DNA of 64,000 bases from Certhia americana. Its lineage: Eukaryota > Chordata > Aves > Passeriformes > Certhiidae. Location of the stretch: assembly GCA_018697195.1 (NCBI GenBank), contig CM031857.1, forward strand, positions 66,985,053 to 67,049,052. The letters run 5' to 3'. The notes beneath the pieces were generated by a model, which was not told the origin of the DNA, searched no databases, and saw only the letters and a program-made list of their open reading frames with translations. This document shows, piece after piece, positions 54,081-64,000 of the stretch; position 1 is the stretch's first letter; every line of letters starts with the position of its first letter. Both the position numbers and the translations under genes were made by a program.

Positions 54081-54406
54081 GACTGTCCAGATATACCAAC
54101 TATTCGTTTTGGAAAGGTTGTTAGCAAAACTGTACATTCCCCATCTTGACTTCTCTTCAAATTAATCTACAAAATTTATTCAATCTTAACTAGATTTCTG
54201 TGGGCAAATGAAGGTCAAGGATCTTTAAAACTAAATGCAGGAGAAGTTAATGTAGATAATGATCCTGATGATCAACAGTATGAGTTCAAGTATGTTGATT
54301 CTTGAGGTACAAGGAAGGAAAAAGGTAGAAGGGGGTAACATTTAATGTAATCCTTGTGCAAAGGTCAACTGAAATATGTATAGGTTTTTAAAAAAGAAAA
54401 AAAAAA
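54081..54406 (+). pseudogene. Coding-like block with trailing A-rich tract, possible processed pseudogene or cryptic exon
   Basis: From 54081 to 54305 one frame stays open apart from a single TGA at 54147-54149. It reads DCPDIPTIRFGKVVSKTVHS before that stop, and FLWANEGQGSLKLNAGEV then NVDNDPDDQQYEFKYVDS before the final TGA at 54303-54305. The second half is acidic and mixed in composition, unlike the Phe/Leu/Lys-rich chance frames around it. An A-rich tract (54390-54406) lies 85 nt after the final stop, as expected for a retrocopy. Alternatively the block begins right after a good polypyrimidine tract plus CAG (54077-54079), and would join the preceding LMO7 exon in frame as a terminal or poison exon ending at 54147. 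I do not recognise the parent protein. Retrocopies are uncommon in birds because CR1 does not efficiently copy polyadenylated mRNAs. Confidence 0.35.
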
Positions 54407-54805
54407 GCTGCAGGGAGATGAAAAGAAAGATTCAGCAAAATCATATGCTCCAAATTCTACATACCAAAACTTGGGAAGATATAAAAACCTATAGCATATA
54501 GAAGTACTGATATTATAGCTATTTGTCCATTTGTCTAAAATACTGTGTGCATTGAAGTGCTTTTTTTCCCTTGAGAAGGAATTAATTTCACTTCTGAAAT
54601 TAAAAAGTCCCCTTGAGTGTGAACAAAGTGATTTGAGAACTCCTAAGACTCTGTGTGAGCTGACAGTAAACTGCACAACTTCTAATACTTTGTGCAGAGA
54701 GTCCATCTTTTCTCATAAAAATCAGTGGATGTTCTTGTGGTTCTTGGCCAAAGTGTATGGCATGTGCCCACTAGACACTAGATTTCAGAAATAAAATACC
54801 TGCTG

Positions 54806-54916
54806 TTTTGTTTTTTTGGGTTTTTTGTGGGGTTTTTTTTGGGTTGGTTTTTGGGGGTTTTTTTGTGTGTGTTTTGTTTGTTTGTTTTTGTTGTTGTTGT
54901 TGTTGTTGTTGTTGTT
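54806..54916. repeat. GT-rich low-complexity tract ending in (GTT)9
   Basis: T-runs alternate with four G tracts (54818-54820, 54829-54832, 54841-54843, 54853-54857), then GT and TTTG units, then nine GTT triplets at 54890-54916. The reverse strand reads as poly-Asn or poly-Gln in open frames, which are artefacts of the repeat. The four G tracts with 8-9-nt loops could form a long-loop quadruplex. Confidence 0.85.
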
Positions 54917-55149
54917 TTCTTTTTGTAGGTGCCAGTCTAGATCTGGAATTGAAAGTACCCAATACAGATTGACAAAGCATTCTAGTTTTGTCCTGAAAAA
55001 AACAAGCAAACAAAACAGTACAAGTGATACACAGTTTAATTTCCTGTAATTAATGAAGCTGATAAGTTTTTAGAGAGGGTTAGGAATGGAGTAAGAAAAA
55101 GTCGCAACAACAGATGAATCAATAAATCTACATTAACTATTATAAATTT

Positions 55150-55200
55150 TAGAACAATTTATTTTGGAAAAGACCTCAGAGATCATCCGGTCCAACTGTA
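55150..55200 (-). mobile_element. Short CR1 3'-end fragment, minus strand
   Basis: The + strand reads TTGGAAAAGACCTCAGAGAT followed by CATCCGGTCCAACTGT, the reverse complement of a CR1 3' tail. Only this terminal stretch of about 50 bp is recognisable; sequence to the right diverges beyond what I can align by eye. Confidence 0.6.
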
Positions 55201-58200
55201 ATTTACTTTAATTGAGCTTTATTTTTGAGCAGGAAGATGCATGATCCTATCAGCCTCCTTTTTGCTGCAGCAACAATTTGCAGTGAGTACTCCATACCAC
55301 TTGCCCTACACACCCCTCAGACAAGAGCCAAGGAGTGCTCACGTTATCATTGAGGCTCTTCTGCTTGTTCTTCTGGGGGATTTATTTTAATTTTTTAGTT
55401 GACAGGCGTGCCTTCTTCAGTACAGGATACTACTTTCTCCTTGGGAGAACCTCTAGATTAGACTGGAATATGAGGAAGCTGGCAGAGATGGACCACCCAG
55501 GGAGGGGTCAGAAAAGAGCATGAGGAAATGGATAATGTTATCATCTGGAGATTTGCCAGGGTTGATGCACTTTTCTAGAAGTGCCTGTTTTTGTTTTGAT
55601 AAGGGATTTCAGAATGGTGTGGAGGCATAATGGGCGAGATCAGCAAGGAAGCACCATGCTCAAGAGGCAGTGTGAGAAGGCAGGCTCTGAAGCCATGGAC
55701 GGTGATGTGTTCCCACGGAGGGTGTTGGCTGGCTCTATTCCCTCTGTGTTTTTCCCTTCTTGAGCATTTCTCCTCCACCCCTCAGCATTAGTACGTGGGG
55801 GTGTGGGGTGGAGACTGGTTCTCATTCATCAGGTCCCACAAAGCTCCTTGCTGTCAGCCTGGGGATCTGTAGGGGCATGGAGAAACGCTTTCTGCTGTCA
55901 CTTTATACCTGACTCTGTGTGCTGTTATGATGTGAGAGGCATTGGGTCCAGCGGATGTGTTGCTATGGAAAATGTATGTGCTTTTTATAGTCAAATAGAA
56001 AGGTGCATTTCCAAAAGCTGTTCTCTAGCTCTGCAGCCATAGCCTGGCTGGTTTATTTCCAGCATTTTCAGCAGTGAACTGTGGCTCTCGGGGTTGAATA
56101 TCAATTTGCTAAGAATCCAAGTGCTGGAGGAATGTCCTCATGTTTCTGTACCCATGCAGCAACCACATCTTCCACTGGAGCCTTTCTATTCTCAGCGGCA
56201 CGTGGGAATTCAGTGAAATCCGATAACAGCAATATTAATAGCAGCTGAGTAGGTGGCCAAAGAAGTTGAAATTTAGCACGAGCCCGCTGCTAGTTGGACA
56301 GGCAGCGTTCATCTCCTGCACAGCAATACCCGGCAGGGGTGCAGGAGTCCTTCAAATCCTCCAACATCTTCCTCAGAATCGTAAGTGAAGCTGGTCGGTG
56401 TAGGGCACCTGGAGCTCGGCAAGGCACTGGGGAGTGGGCTTTTCTGTAGTCAGCTGATCTGCTCCAGTTCCCAGGCCAGGGAAGGCTCTTCTAAGCCCTT
56501 CGAAGGGCATCTTGGAGGTGTGACTGCTGCCTTGATGGATAGAAACTCAAAGGGAGAGCACCAGTACTACTTTTTAAACAGCAATCTGTTCAAGTCTTGT
56601 GTTTGTGAGATGTGTAGTTCAGAGGAAGGGACAGAAAACAGGGTTGGCAGCTGTTGGGGTTTCTGAAGTATTCGTCACCAAGGGATGGGTCTGGCACTGG
56701 GCAGGGTGCATTTGTCAGTGGCACATTCCTTTCTATCAGTGGGAGTGTCTCTGTTCCTTCTTTCTCCCCGTAAATGGGTTCAGATTTGTCTTATCTCTTT
56801 GGACAGGACCACATGTTTTCTTGGCAGTTAACCTTCATTTTGGGGAGGAGGAATCTCTGTACAAACTTGCTTCTTTGTTTGTTGGTTTTGTTTTATTTTA
56901 AATAGTCAGTTGATAACTATATTTAAATATGTTTCTATATGAGAAACAGACCCTTTTCTGAACAGGATGCTTTAAAATAATCTTCCAGAATTTTGCTCAG
57001 ACTTCTCATATCTTGGATGTGGTTTTGAGTTCCACATTATTCTTTCTGGAAAATAATAAAGTGAAGTGTTAAAGTAGATTTGACATTGTGAGTTGCTAGT
57101 TGCTGGAATTTATTACATATTAGGATGTGGGGAAACAAAACTGCATCATGTGTTGGAAAGATAAAATCCAAACTATTGAGTTTATTGTTTAGAAGTTTTG
57201 AAATAAGCACCAAAAAATCTAGCTTCTTAAAATGCACTGCTCTTTAGTATGGAGGCCATGGAGAGGTGTCTGCAGGTGTAAGTAGATACATTTTACAATT
57301 GGTTAAAGTCTAGTTATTAAAAGTACTATGGCCTGCTAGCTCCTCTAAAGTTATAATTGTCTACTCTTTTTTTTTTTTTCTTTTTTTTTAAAGTGCCCCA
57401 AAATGCTTTAAAATAGTCCCAGAAAACTTTCCTCACCCCTTAAAAATGGGAATCACAGTGTGCCTCTGTCTAGTGGTCATCACATGGGGTTCTCATGGTA
57501 TTGGTGTCTGGAGCAGAGTCCTCCTCCACCAAGCCCCCTACCCGCTCCCCTGCAGCAACACCTTGTCTCTGCCATGGTGCTGCTGCAATTGCTTGTATGA
57601 GCACGATCTAAAACAGACCAGCAAGTTAATTTGGGGGTTGAAAATGTGTATTAGGAAAAAACCCACAGAAACAGCTGTAGCCCTCTGGCAGAATGGAACC
57701 ACAGTGTGATTCAGGGTTGTGTTGGCTTAACCACAGGGGCAGCAAACAGGAGTGGCTGGAAGAGAGAGGGGGACCAGGAAATCCTTAAGCTAGAGCTGCT
57801 GCCAAAGTCTTTGTATTGTCAGGCTAGGGCCTTGGTGACTTAATTCTGCTGTTTAACCTTGAGCAAACAGTGCAGCTGAGAATAAATTCCTTGAGCTGTG
57901 GCTCAAGGTACTGATCTGCCATGTCACTTTGCTTTATTCCTGTTGAGTGGTCTTTGTCAGAGAAACACCTGTTGGTCTGTGCTGGCTGGGAGTGATGTTT
58001 GTCAATATGTAACAGAAGTATTTGGTCTCTAAGTGTATCAAGCACCAGCAAGTGAGAACTATTCCTGTCCCATTTGTCTTTCTTCTGTTTGCTCAAGGAT
58101 TGACGTAGATGAGATGATTTACACAGAAGGTATTATTTCTCCCCAGGTGGTTATTTCACATCTTTGTTCATCAGTGTTCAACTCGGATTTATGTGGTTGT

Positions 58201-59560
58201 GCTTCACAATTACTATTATAATATCCCCCACGTGTTGTTATCTAGTGGCCTTTAGACTTTCATGCAGTGATTAAGAGATCTTTTCCAGGGTGGCTAATCT
58301 TGAAGTTGTATGTAAATTTTTATTCATACCACTGCCGACATTTAATGTTCATGCTTTGTGAATTAGGGTTTCCACTTTTACAGTTTTGACACTTCTTTGT
58401 TAGGTGGAATTTGGCATTCAGGCTAGGATAGGTAGATTGGTGTTGGTTTTCAGCTTCAGAATGAACGCTTAAATGTTGAGACTGTGGCAGGAGCAGATGA
58501 AGTATTTATAATAAAATTTTTCCAGCAAGATCTTAACTGCTCTACTTAGCAACTTTCTTTGCTTAGTTCAGGCATCTTGAGCAAAGTTGTATTGTTAACG
58601 AAAGGAGGTATAAAAAAACCTGTGGGAAGACAGAGAAGTTAATGTTTAAAAATACACAAAGTGATTTAGTAAGTAGTGTTGCATTGCCATGTGGGAAGGA
58701 ACTGAATTCTTTCCGCAGATTAGCTTTAAGATGCAGCCTTGGCTGTGCTGTCCTGAGCAAAGCAGCCCACCTAAAACTTTCTGTATAAAGGTATTCACCT
58801 ATTCAAATCAGAAATTGGGTTACACCAATATTTATAAAGAATGATTAACATCAACTTGGCTCTATGACAATTTTGGATGAAAACAGGAAAAAGGAGACTT
58901 CTTTCACAGTAACCAAATATGTCAATATGTATATTGGTATTTATTTGCATTGATGAGGATATTTTAGCAAGTGAGCTACCCCATCCGTTCCTAAGTTAGC
59001 TGTTGTATGAGAAATGTCTCTACAGGCAGTTGTGTGTGCACTTCAGTGCTATAGACTTATGTTTAAAATGAGGTTGTAAGTGTCCATGAGTGTTTAAGAA
59101 GCTTAAAAGCTACATTGCTGAAGTTCTTGTACTCCATCTTCTAAGTGGTTTATTCAAATACAGTGTGAGAAACTGAGTGTTGGAGCCCTGTGTATTTAGA
59201 TCCATGATTGCAAAGGGGAGTTGGAGGTGAGAGCAGGAGCTTGCTGTTAGGTAACAGTTTGTTCAGAAAAGTTGTAAGCTCGTGCCCTCTCTTCCAGCAA
59301 CACAGAATTTGCTATGCTTGAGGTTGGTGCCTCTATCTTGTCCCCTCCTATGAACCATAGTTATTCAGTTATACACAAGACCCCAATGAATTGTTTGCAT
59401 AGATTGTACAGTAGTTACATTTTTATAACACTTCATGAAGAAATTCCGCATAGTAGAATTAATCCATTTTGTGTTTTCATTTACTACAATTGAGTGAAAA
59501 ACATTGGGTTTTTTCTATTTTGATACTCACAGTATCCCTAAAAGCTATTCACACTTCTAA

Positions 59561-59590
59561 CCAATAGATATTTACCCAATAGATATTTTA
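59561..59590. repeat. Two tandem copies of a 15-bp unit
   Basis: CCAATAGATATTTAC at 59561-59575 is followed by CCAATAGATATTTTA at 59576-59590. Each copy holds a CCAAT box sequence, but nothing else suggests a promoter. Confidence 0.8.
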
Positions 59591-61982
59591 AATGGAGTGT
59601 CCTGGAAGGGAATTGGACAGTGGAATGTGCATCTAAACACAGATGAGCTTGGACAGGTTGTACTTATAAAAGGCTTTAAAGGCTTATTTCAAACGGAGAA
59701 TGTTAGCAAGTGGATCCAAACTACATCCTCTGCAATTTGCATGCCTCAGAGAAGATGTAGCTGTGAAATTTTTAGGTCAAAAATTAATTTTATTAATTCC
59801 AGTAAGGTAACAACGTTGCTTCTTTAATAAGGATTTTTTGACCAAAAAAATCTATATAATATTATAAATCTGTTTATATAAAATATAAAGCTGTCATTTA
59901 ACACAGATTCTAGGACAGTACAGTCATCATTCAGAATCATCCTTTTCCTTGGTTAAGCACCATCAAATAGTTAATAAATCCATATAAAAATGAGGAACAG
60001 CATTCCAGATCAGTAAGGTTTCTCTAGTTTTTCTTCTTCTCTTCTGCTCAGACTGTGTCTGCTGTGACAACTTGTTGAAAAGGTTTAGAAACCAATAGAT
60101 GCAGTGCTGAGAAGGAGAGTAGTAATGGAAGTGAAGAAACTTCACAAATGAAGAGTAAACAACTTGTCTGTTTTCATCTGTTGTTAGCAGAGTAAACAGC
60201 AGGGTGTCATTTGAGTCTGTGAAATATCTCTGCCTGCATTTTTGGTCTCAAACGGACTTGTTTAACTGAATGTCCTAAGTTTTTTGTTGTAGGTCTTAGT
60301 CCAGGTACACAGGCCTAGTGTATTTGTGGTTATTCCAGTAAGGAAATGTTATTGAAATATAAAGACAACTAAATATTGCTCCTGAAATTATCCCAGAGAA
60401 CTCAAGGAAAGCAGAAGTGGACATCATTGTGTTCAGTCTTGTAGTTTTGGTCTACATGAAGGCTCGCAGCCTTTTGGATACATGCTCCTGCCAGCTAAGG
60501 GCAGAGTTTTCCACTCCTTACTGGGCTGCTGAAGTTTGGGAGCAAACTTTAAGGCATCCTTAGTAAGGACCTCTGCTTTTGTAATTGCAAACAAAAGCAC
60601 AAATTCTGCTAACAAAAGGTATTGAGGATAAAGAATGCTAACCTTTAAAATGCTCTCCATTGGATATGAGAAGTGCGACATTGATATAAGAATGGTTTTC
60701 CATTCTCTGCTTGGGAAACCAACCTGTCTCTGGTAGCATATTAGGTCACAGCTATGGTGTGCCCTGCAACATGGACACTGGCAAGAAAATAAGCCTACAG
60801 GAAAAAATGGGAAATTCTTTTTCTTCAAAAATAGTTTCAAGTGAATAACAAATAGCAATGGGTTTTGGAAGGGATTAAAAAAGGAACAAAAAAGTGTAAA
60901 TGCTTCATATTAAAGAAGGAGTGTTATTCCTTATCTGTGGGGGAAAAGATCACTGGCTACAAGAAGCATCTCTGGCATGAGATACTAAGGAAGCTGCAGG
61001 CAAGGACTGTGCAGGTCAGACCCATCTCAGGACTTCGTGTTCCTGATAGCCTGATTTCTTTATGATGTGGGGGTGGGCAAGGCAATTAGAGCCACTGGGT
61101 GGGAGCGGGTGCTCTCAAAATAAGAAGAAAAAGGAGGAGGGAAGGAAGGGATGGTCTGTGTTCCTGATGGTTGTCACGTCTCATTGACTATTCCATTTCC
61201 GTGAAGTGACACTTAGGCCTGTCCTCATTAACTAAATCATAACTGTTTCCTGAATGGTTTATTCTCCTTTTTCTCCTGTAACCTTTGACTAGTGTGTTCC
61301 TAGACAGAAACAGGATAAGTACCTTGACACATTGTTGGTCTGGCATGTTAGGGAGCTCTGAATAGCTTTTTCTGCTGCTCTATGTGAAATCCCTGCTTTT
61401 CTGTTTCAACCCCTTCACTGTGCTGTGTGTGAGGTTTGCAGCCAAACCAGTTCCAAACCCAACATCTGGGGCAGGTGAGGAGTTATTTTGGTGTATTTAA
61501 GCCATTTGCTCTTCCATAACTGCTGGACCTGCAGGCAGCAATGTTGTTCAACCACTGTCGGCAGCGCAGCCCTGAATATTTACACCTGGGGAATAAGAGG
61601 CTTTTGGAGCCTCTCATTTGAGAAGTTTCTTTGACTTGCTCTTAAAATGAGTGAGTGGAGAACAGGACCACTAGGAGTTCCCATTGCTGCTCTTCCAAGG
61701 TGCGCTACAGAGTGGGTGTATATATATAAAATTTCCTAATATTAGTGATTGCATATGCATTTAACATTTTTTGAAAAACATGTATTTGTTTTTAAAAGGA
61801 CCCAAACCCATCCTTTCTGCCCTATAGCATCTCTTTCCAAAGTTTCAGTTTCTCATTTTTTGGTCTGAAAAGTTTACTCTTAGCTAAAGTATTCTCTGTT
61901 GTCCAAGGCAGATACTTTAGAAAACAATACAATCAGGGAAAAAGTTACAATTGAATCTCCTTTCATGTGGAATTGAAAATCT

Positions 61983-62361
61983 GAGGTTATTCAGGCTGGA
62001 AAAGAGAAGGCTCAATGCAGACCTTGTAGCAGCCTTTCAGCAGCTAAAGTGAGCCTACAAGAAATCTTGAGAGGAACTTTTTACAGGGACATGTAGTGAT
62101 AGGACCAAGGGGGAATGACTGAACTGAGAGGGTCAGTTTAGAGTGGCTGTTGTGAAGAAATTCTCTACTCTGAGGGTGGGGAGGCACTGGCATGGATTGT
62201 CCAGACAAGTGGTGGATATCCCATCCCTGTAGGCGTTCCAAAGCCAGGCTGGATGGGGCTTTCAGCAGTGTGGTCTAGTGGAAGGTGTTCCTGCCCGTGG
62301 CAAAGGGGTTGGAAGTAGATGATCTTTAAGGGGCCTTCCAACCCAAACCCTTCTGTGATTG
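61983..62361 (+). mobile_element. CR1 LINE 3'-end copy
   Basis: About 380 bp of CR1 3' end in LMO7 orientation. It begins at the GGTTATTCAGGCTGGAAAAG landmark and continues through GTAGCAGCCTTTCAGCAGCT, GTGAAGAAATTCTCTACTCT then GAGGGTGG, GGCTGGATGGGGCTTTCAGC and the tail TTTAAGGGGCCTTCCAACCC with a decayed terminal repeat. It ends only about 370 bp before the 31-nt LMO7 micro-exon. No open frame of interest remains. Confidence 0.9.
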
Positions 62362-62732
62362 TGTTCTCCCTGGCTAATGAGGACTGTATTTCCCAAGGTC
62401 AGCTGCTTGTTTTCTACTTCTATTTTGTTGGTAACTAAATGAGAGCTAATTAAAAATGCCTAGAGCCTTTCTGTGTACCTCTCAAAACAGAAACTGTAAT
62501 AGATTGGCTAACTTCTTACCTTACTAGTAACAATTGAAATAGTACAGAGTTATGACTGTATTTCAAGTGAAATGTTTCTTATTTCTTTTGGAGCTGTCAT
62601 AGTTGCATGTTTTATATTGACTGATAATTGGTCTTGAAAGTTTTTACATCTTGAATAATGACTGAATTTTAAGTCAGCAATTTAAAACCAATTTGTTTTC
62701 TTTTCTTTTTCTCATTCTCTACCCTGCTTCAG

Positions 62733-62763
62733 ACCAGAGGAAACCAACAGAAGAGTGAAAAAT
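62733..62763 (+). CDS. LMO7: LMO7 31-nt micro-exon, CH domain part 4
   Basis: The first base completes the Lys codon split at the previous exon (AA|A), then ten codons read PEETNRRVKN. The acceptor is CTACCCTGCTTCAG and the donor AAT|GTAAGA. The peptide corresponds to the short charged linker between the [12 protein letters not shown] strand and the VLITLYWLG helix of the CH domain in LMO7. Length is 31 nt, not a multiple of three; skipping it would join a phase-2 end to a phase-0 start and break the frame, so it should be constitutive. It lies at the end of a 28.5-kb intron and 387 nt before the next exon. Recognition rests on exact phase matching with both neighbours and on the conserved E-E-T-x-R-R-V-K-N pattern. 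Confidence 0.92.
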
Positions 62764-63150
62764 GTAAGACAGTTGCACATTAATTGTGATTAATTATTTT
62801 TAAATGTTTCTGTTTATGGTACTCTCATATTTGCCTTATTTGTCAACGGTTGATTTATCTGATGCAAATTAATGCCATTTTACAATGATCTCTATCTGCA
62901 GCTTACTTTCCCAAATCATTGTAATAACTGAAAACAGTACTTATATCTGCTTACTTGAAATATATGAGATGCATCATGACACTTTAATTGGTTTTGGTGG
63001 CAATTATAGCTAATACCGTAAGCAGGACTTTGCAGTTCATTGTGGAAATATCTCTAACAGCATGCTGAGATACTTTTACACTTGCACATGGTATGAGAGG
63101 AAAGTAATTAAGTTTGTATTCAGGGGTTTTTTTTTTCTGTTTGTTTTTAG
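62764..63150 (+). other. LMO7: LMO7 intron (387 nt)
   Basis: Short AT-rich intron from donor GTAAGA to a T-rich acceptor ending TTGTTTTTAG. Nothing else is recognisable in it. Confidence 0.92.
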
Positions 63151-63264
63151 GTTTTGATTACATTATACTGGCTTGGGAGAAAAGCTCAAAGTGACCCTAA
63201 TTATAATGGTCCATACCTCAATCTTAAAGCATTTGAGAAGTTATTAGGGCAAGCATTAACTAAG
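63151..63264 (+). CDS. LMO7: LMO7 internal coding exon, end of CH domain
   Basis: A 114-nt exon of exactly 38 codons (phase 0 to 0) reading VLITLYWLGRKAQSDPN, then YNGPYLNLKAFEKLLGQALTK. The VLITLYWLGRKAQ segment is the last major helix of the CH fold; the following NYNGPYLNLKAFEKLL closes the domain, as in LMO7 and LIMCH1. The acceptor lies after a T-rich stretch and the donor is AAG|GTAAGG. Because both ends are phase 0 this exon could be skipped without frame change, but that would remove the closing CH helix. Confidence 0.95.
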
Positions 63265-63714
63265 GTAAGGAATCCAAAAAAGACAACTAAACTAATAGCT
63301 TGAACTTTATACTTTGTTATACAGCGCAATTCTAAACAGTCTCTTGGGGGTTTCATTTTCTTCTTTGAAGAACATAGTGATTTGTTTCATTTGTTTTGCT
63401 TGCTATCAAGTTCCAGATGAAAAAAAATGATTTTTAGCTTACATTGGTTCTTCTGTTACCCATATGAATTTCAGAATCCACATGCTCTAATTGATGTGGT
63501 AGATTGTGAAGAGCCCTATCTCAATCTTCTTTGGCTGAGATGCAAGAAATTTATGACTTTTTATCAAGTCTCCTGTTCAAGCTGTTTTATGTGTTGTTGT
63601 GTATGTGTTTTAGGTTTTTGCAGTAGTCTTTGTTTAAGTTTGTGAATTCAAAATGTTCATGAGTAGCATTTCCACCCTAAATTATTGAAGACCTTTCAAA
63701 ACTTACTCTTGTAG
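63265..63714 (+). other. LMO7: LMO7 intron (450 nt)
   Basis: Intron from donor GTAAGG to acceptor TTACTCTTGTAG. The 72-codon open frame at 63427-63645 inside it is hydrophobic and Cys-rich, lacks motifs and is a chance frame. Confidence 0.92.
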
Positions 63715-63913
63715 ACACTTGAAGAGCCCAGCCAGCTGAGCAGAAGTGGCAGAGATAGTGGGTACGGTGATATTTGGTACGTTGACCGGGGAGAGCCCTT
63801 TTCATCCTCAGCTACTCATAAAAGAGACGATTCCTTTGATAGCTTGGACTCTCTTGGTTCAAGATCCTGCACAAGCTTTTCATCAGATATAACCTTGAAA
63901 GGTGGCAGTGAAG
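63715..63913 (+). CDS. LMO7: LMO7 internal coding exon, Ser-rich linker after CH domain
   Basis: A 199-nt exon (66 codons plus one base, phase 0 to 1). It begins [19 protein letters not shown], continues [20 protein letters not shown], then [19 protein letters not shown] and ITLKGGSE. The RDSGY and [14 protein letters not shown] motifs are shared by LMO7 and LIMCH1 and lie just after the CH domain; the GYGDIW form points to LMO7. The region is Ser/Asp-rich, predicted disordered and likely phosphorylated (inference from composition). The acceptor is TCTTGTAG and the donor GAAG|GTATGT; the split Gly codon is completed in an exon beyond the window. Confidence 0.94.
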
Positions 63914-64000
63914 GTATGTTTTCCGCTCTAAAATCTTTTGTTGACATGTCTTATGAGTGTGGGGGAAGACAATGTATGGACCTGGTACTTGGATATCCAG
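63914..64000 (+). other. LMO7: Start of the next LMO7 intron, truncated by window edge
   Basis: Begins with donor GTATGT after a phase-1 exon end. Only 87 nt are present and nothing else can be read in them. Confidence 0.88.

Larger units (their letters stand above)
34198..62732 (+). other. LMO7: LMO7 intron (28.5 kb)
   Basis: Runs from donor GTGAGT to acceptor CCCTGCTTCAG. It is interrupted by at least five CR1 pieces: plus-strand copies near 38.78-39.27, 46.15-47.05 and 61.98-62.36 kb, a minus-strand piece near 42.79-43.15 kb and a minus-strand 3' fragment near 55.15 kb. It also holds T-rich and GT-rich simple repeats (38026-38046, 47642-47661, 54806-54916), a coding-like block at 54081-54305, and two stretches with more CpG than their surroundings (35.36-35.78 and 56.16-56.35 kb). 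I see no independent gene. Open frames up to 141 codons (60433-60858, minus strand) have no recognisable motif and are treated as chance. Confidence 0.87.

Noticed and set aside
54771..55013. Minus-strand frames rich in Gln or Asn
   Set aside because: Produced by the (GTT)9 and T/G simple repeat read on the opposite strand.
55220..55440. Possible extension of the minus-strand CR1 fragment
   Set aside because: I could not follow CR1 landmarks beyond about 55200.
60433..60858. 141-codon open frame on the minus strand
   Set aside because: No recognisable motif, low-complexity Phe/Lys start, no splice or promoter support; fits a chance frame in AT-rich intron.
63427..63645. 72-codon hydrophobic Cys-rich frame between the last two exons
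   Set aside because: Falls wholly inside a 450-nt intron defined by strong splice sites; no initiation context or homologue recognised.
1..64000. tRNA, rRNA, CRISPR array or bacterial operon
   Set aside because: No cloverleaf, rRNA core, regularly spaced repeats or tightly packed genes were seen on either strand.

Overview
This is vertebrate nuclear DNA, most probably from a bird. The reasons are eukaryotic splice junctions, long AT-rich introns, and several CR1 LINE fragments, the dominant interspersed repeat of birds (also present in turtles and crocodilians, so those are not formally excluded). There are no bacterial-style operons, no RNA genes I can recognise and no CRISPR array.

The only gene I can support is on the + strand: the 5' part of LMO7 (LIM domain only 7). 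Six internal coding exons lie at 12323-12393, 15560-15629, 34091-34197, 62733-62763, 63151-63264 and 63715-63913. Their splice phases (0/2, 2/2, 2/2, 2/0, 0/0, 0/1) join into one uninterrupted frame of 592 nt, about 197 codons. The frame encodes most of the N-terminal calponin-homology (CH) domain and the start of the Ser-rich linker after it. The start codon and the first CH helix lie upstream of the window; the central, PDZ and LIM parts lie downstream.

Layout: 1-12322 is intron or upstream sequence with no recognised exon. From 12.3 to 15.6 kb are two CH exons. An 18.5-kb intron (15630-34090) carries a CR1 copy at 22.7-24.0 kb and, just before the third exon, an exon-like GC-richer block at 33.5-33.9 kb that could be an alternative first exon. 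A 28.5-kb intron (34198-62732) carries CR1 copies at 38.8, 42.8 (minus strand), 46.1, 55.15 (minus strand fragment) and 62.0 kb, plus a small coding-like block at 54.08-54.31 kb followed by an A-rich tract. A 31-nt micro-exon and two further exons crowd into the last 1.3 kb.

Most open reading frames in the window are short chance frames in intron or lie inside CR1 relics. No undescribed multi-gene system is visible. The items most worth checking are the block at 54.08-54.41 kb, the possible internal promoter at 33.5-33.9 kb and the 31-nt micro-exon. All family assignments are from recognition of the translated sequence, without database searches.
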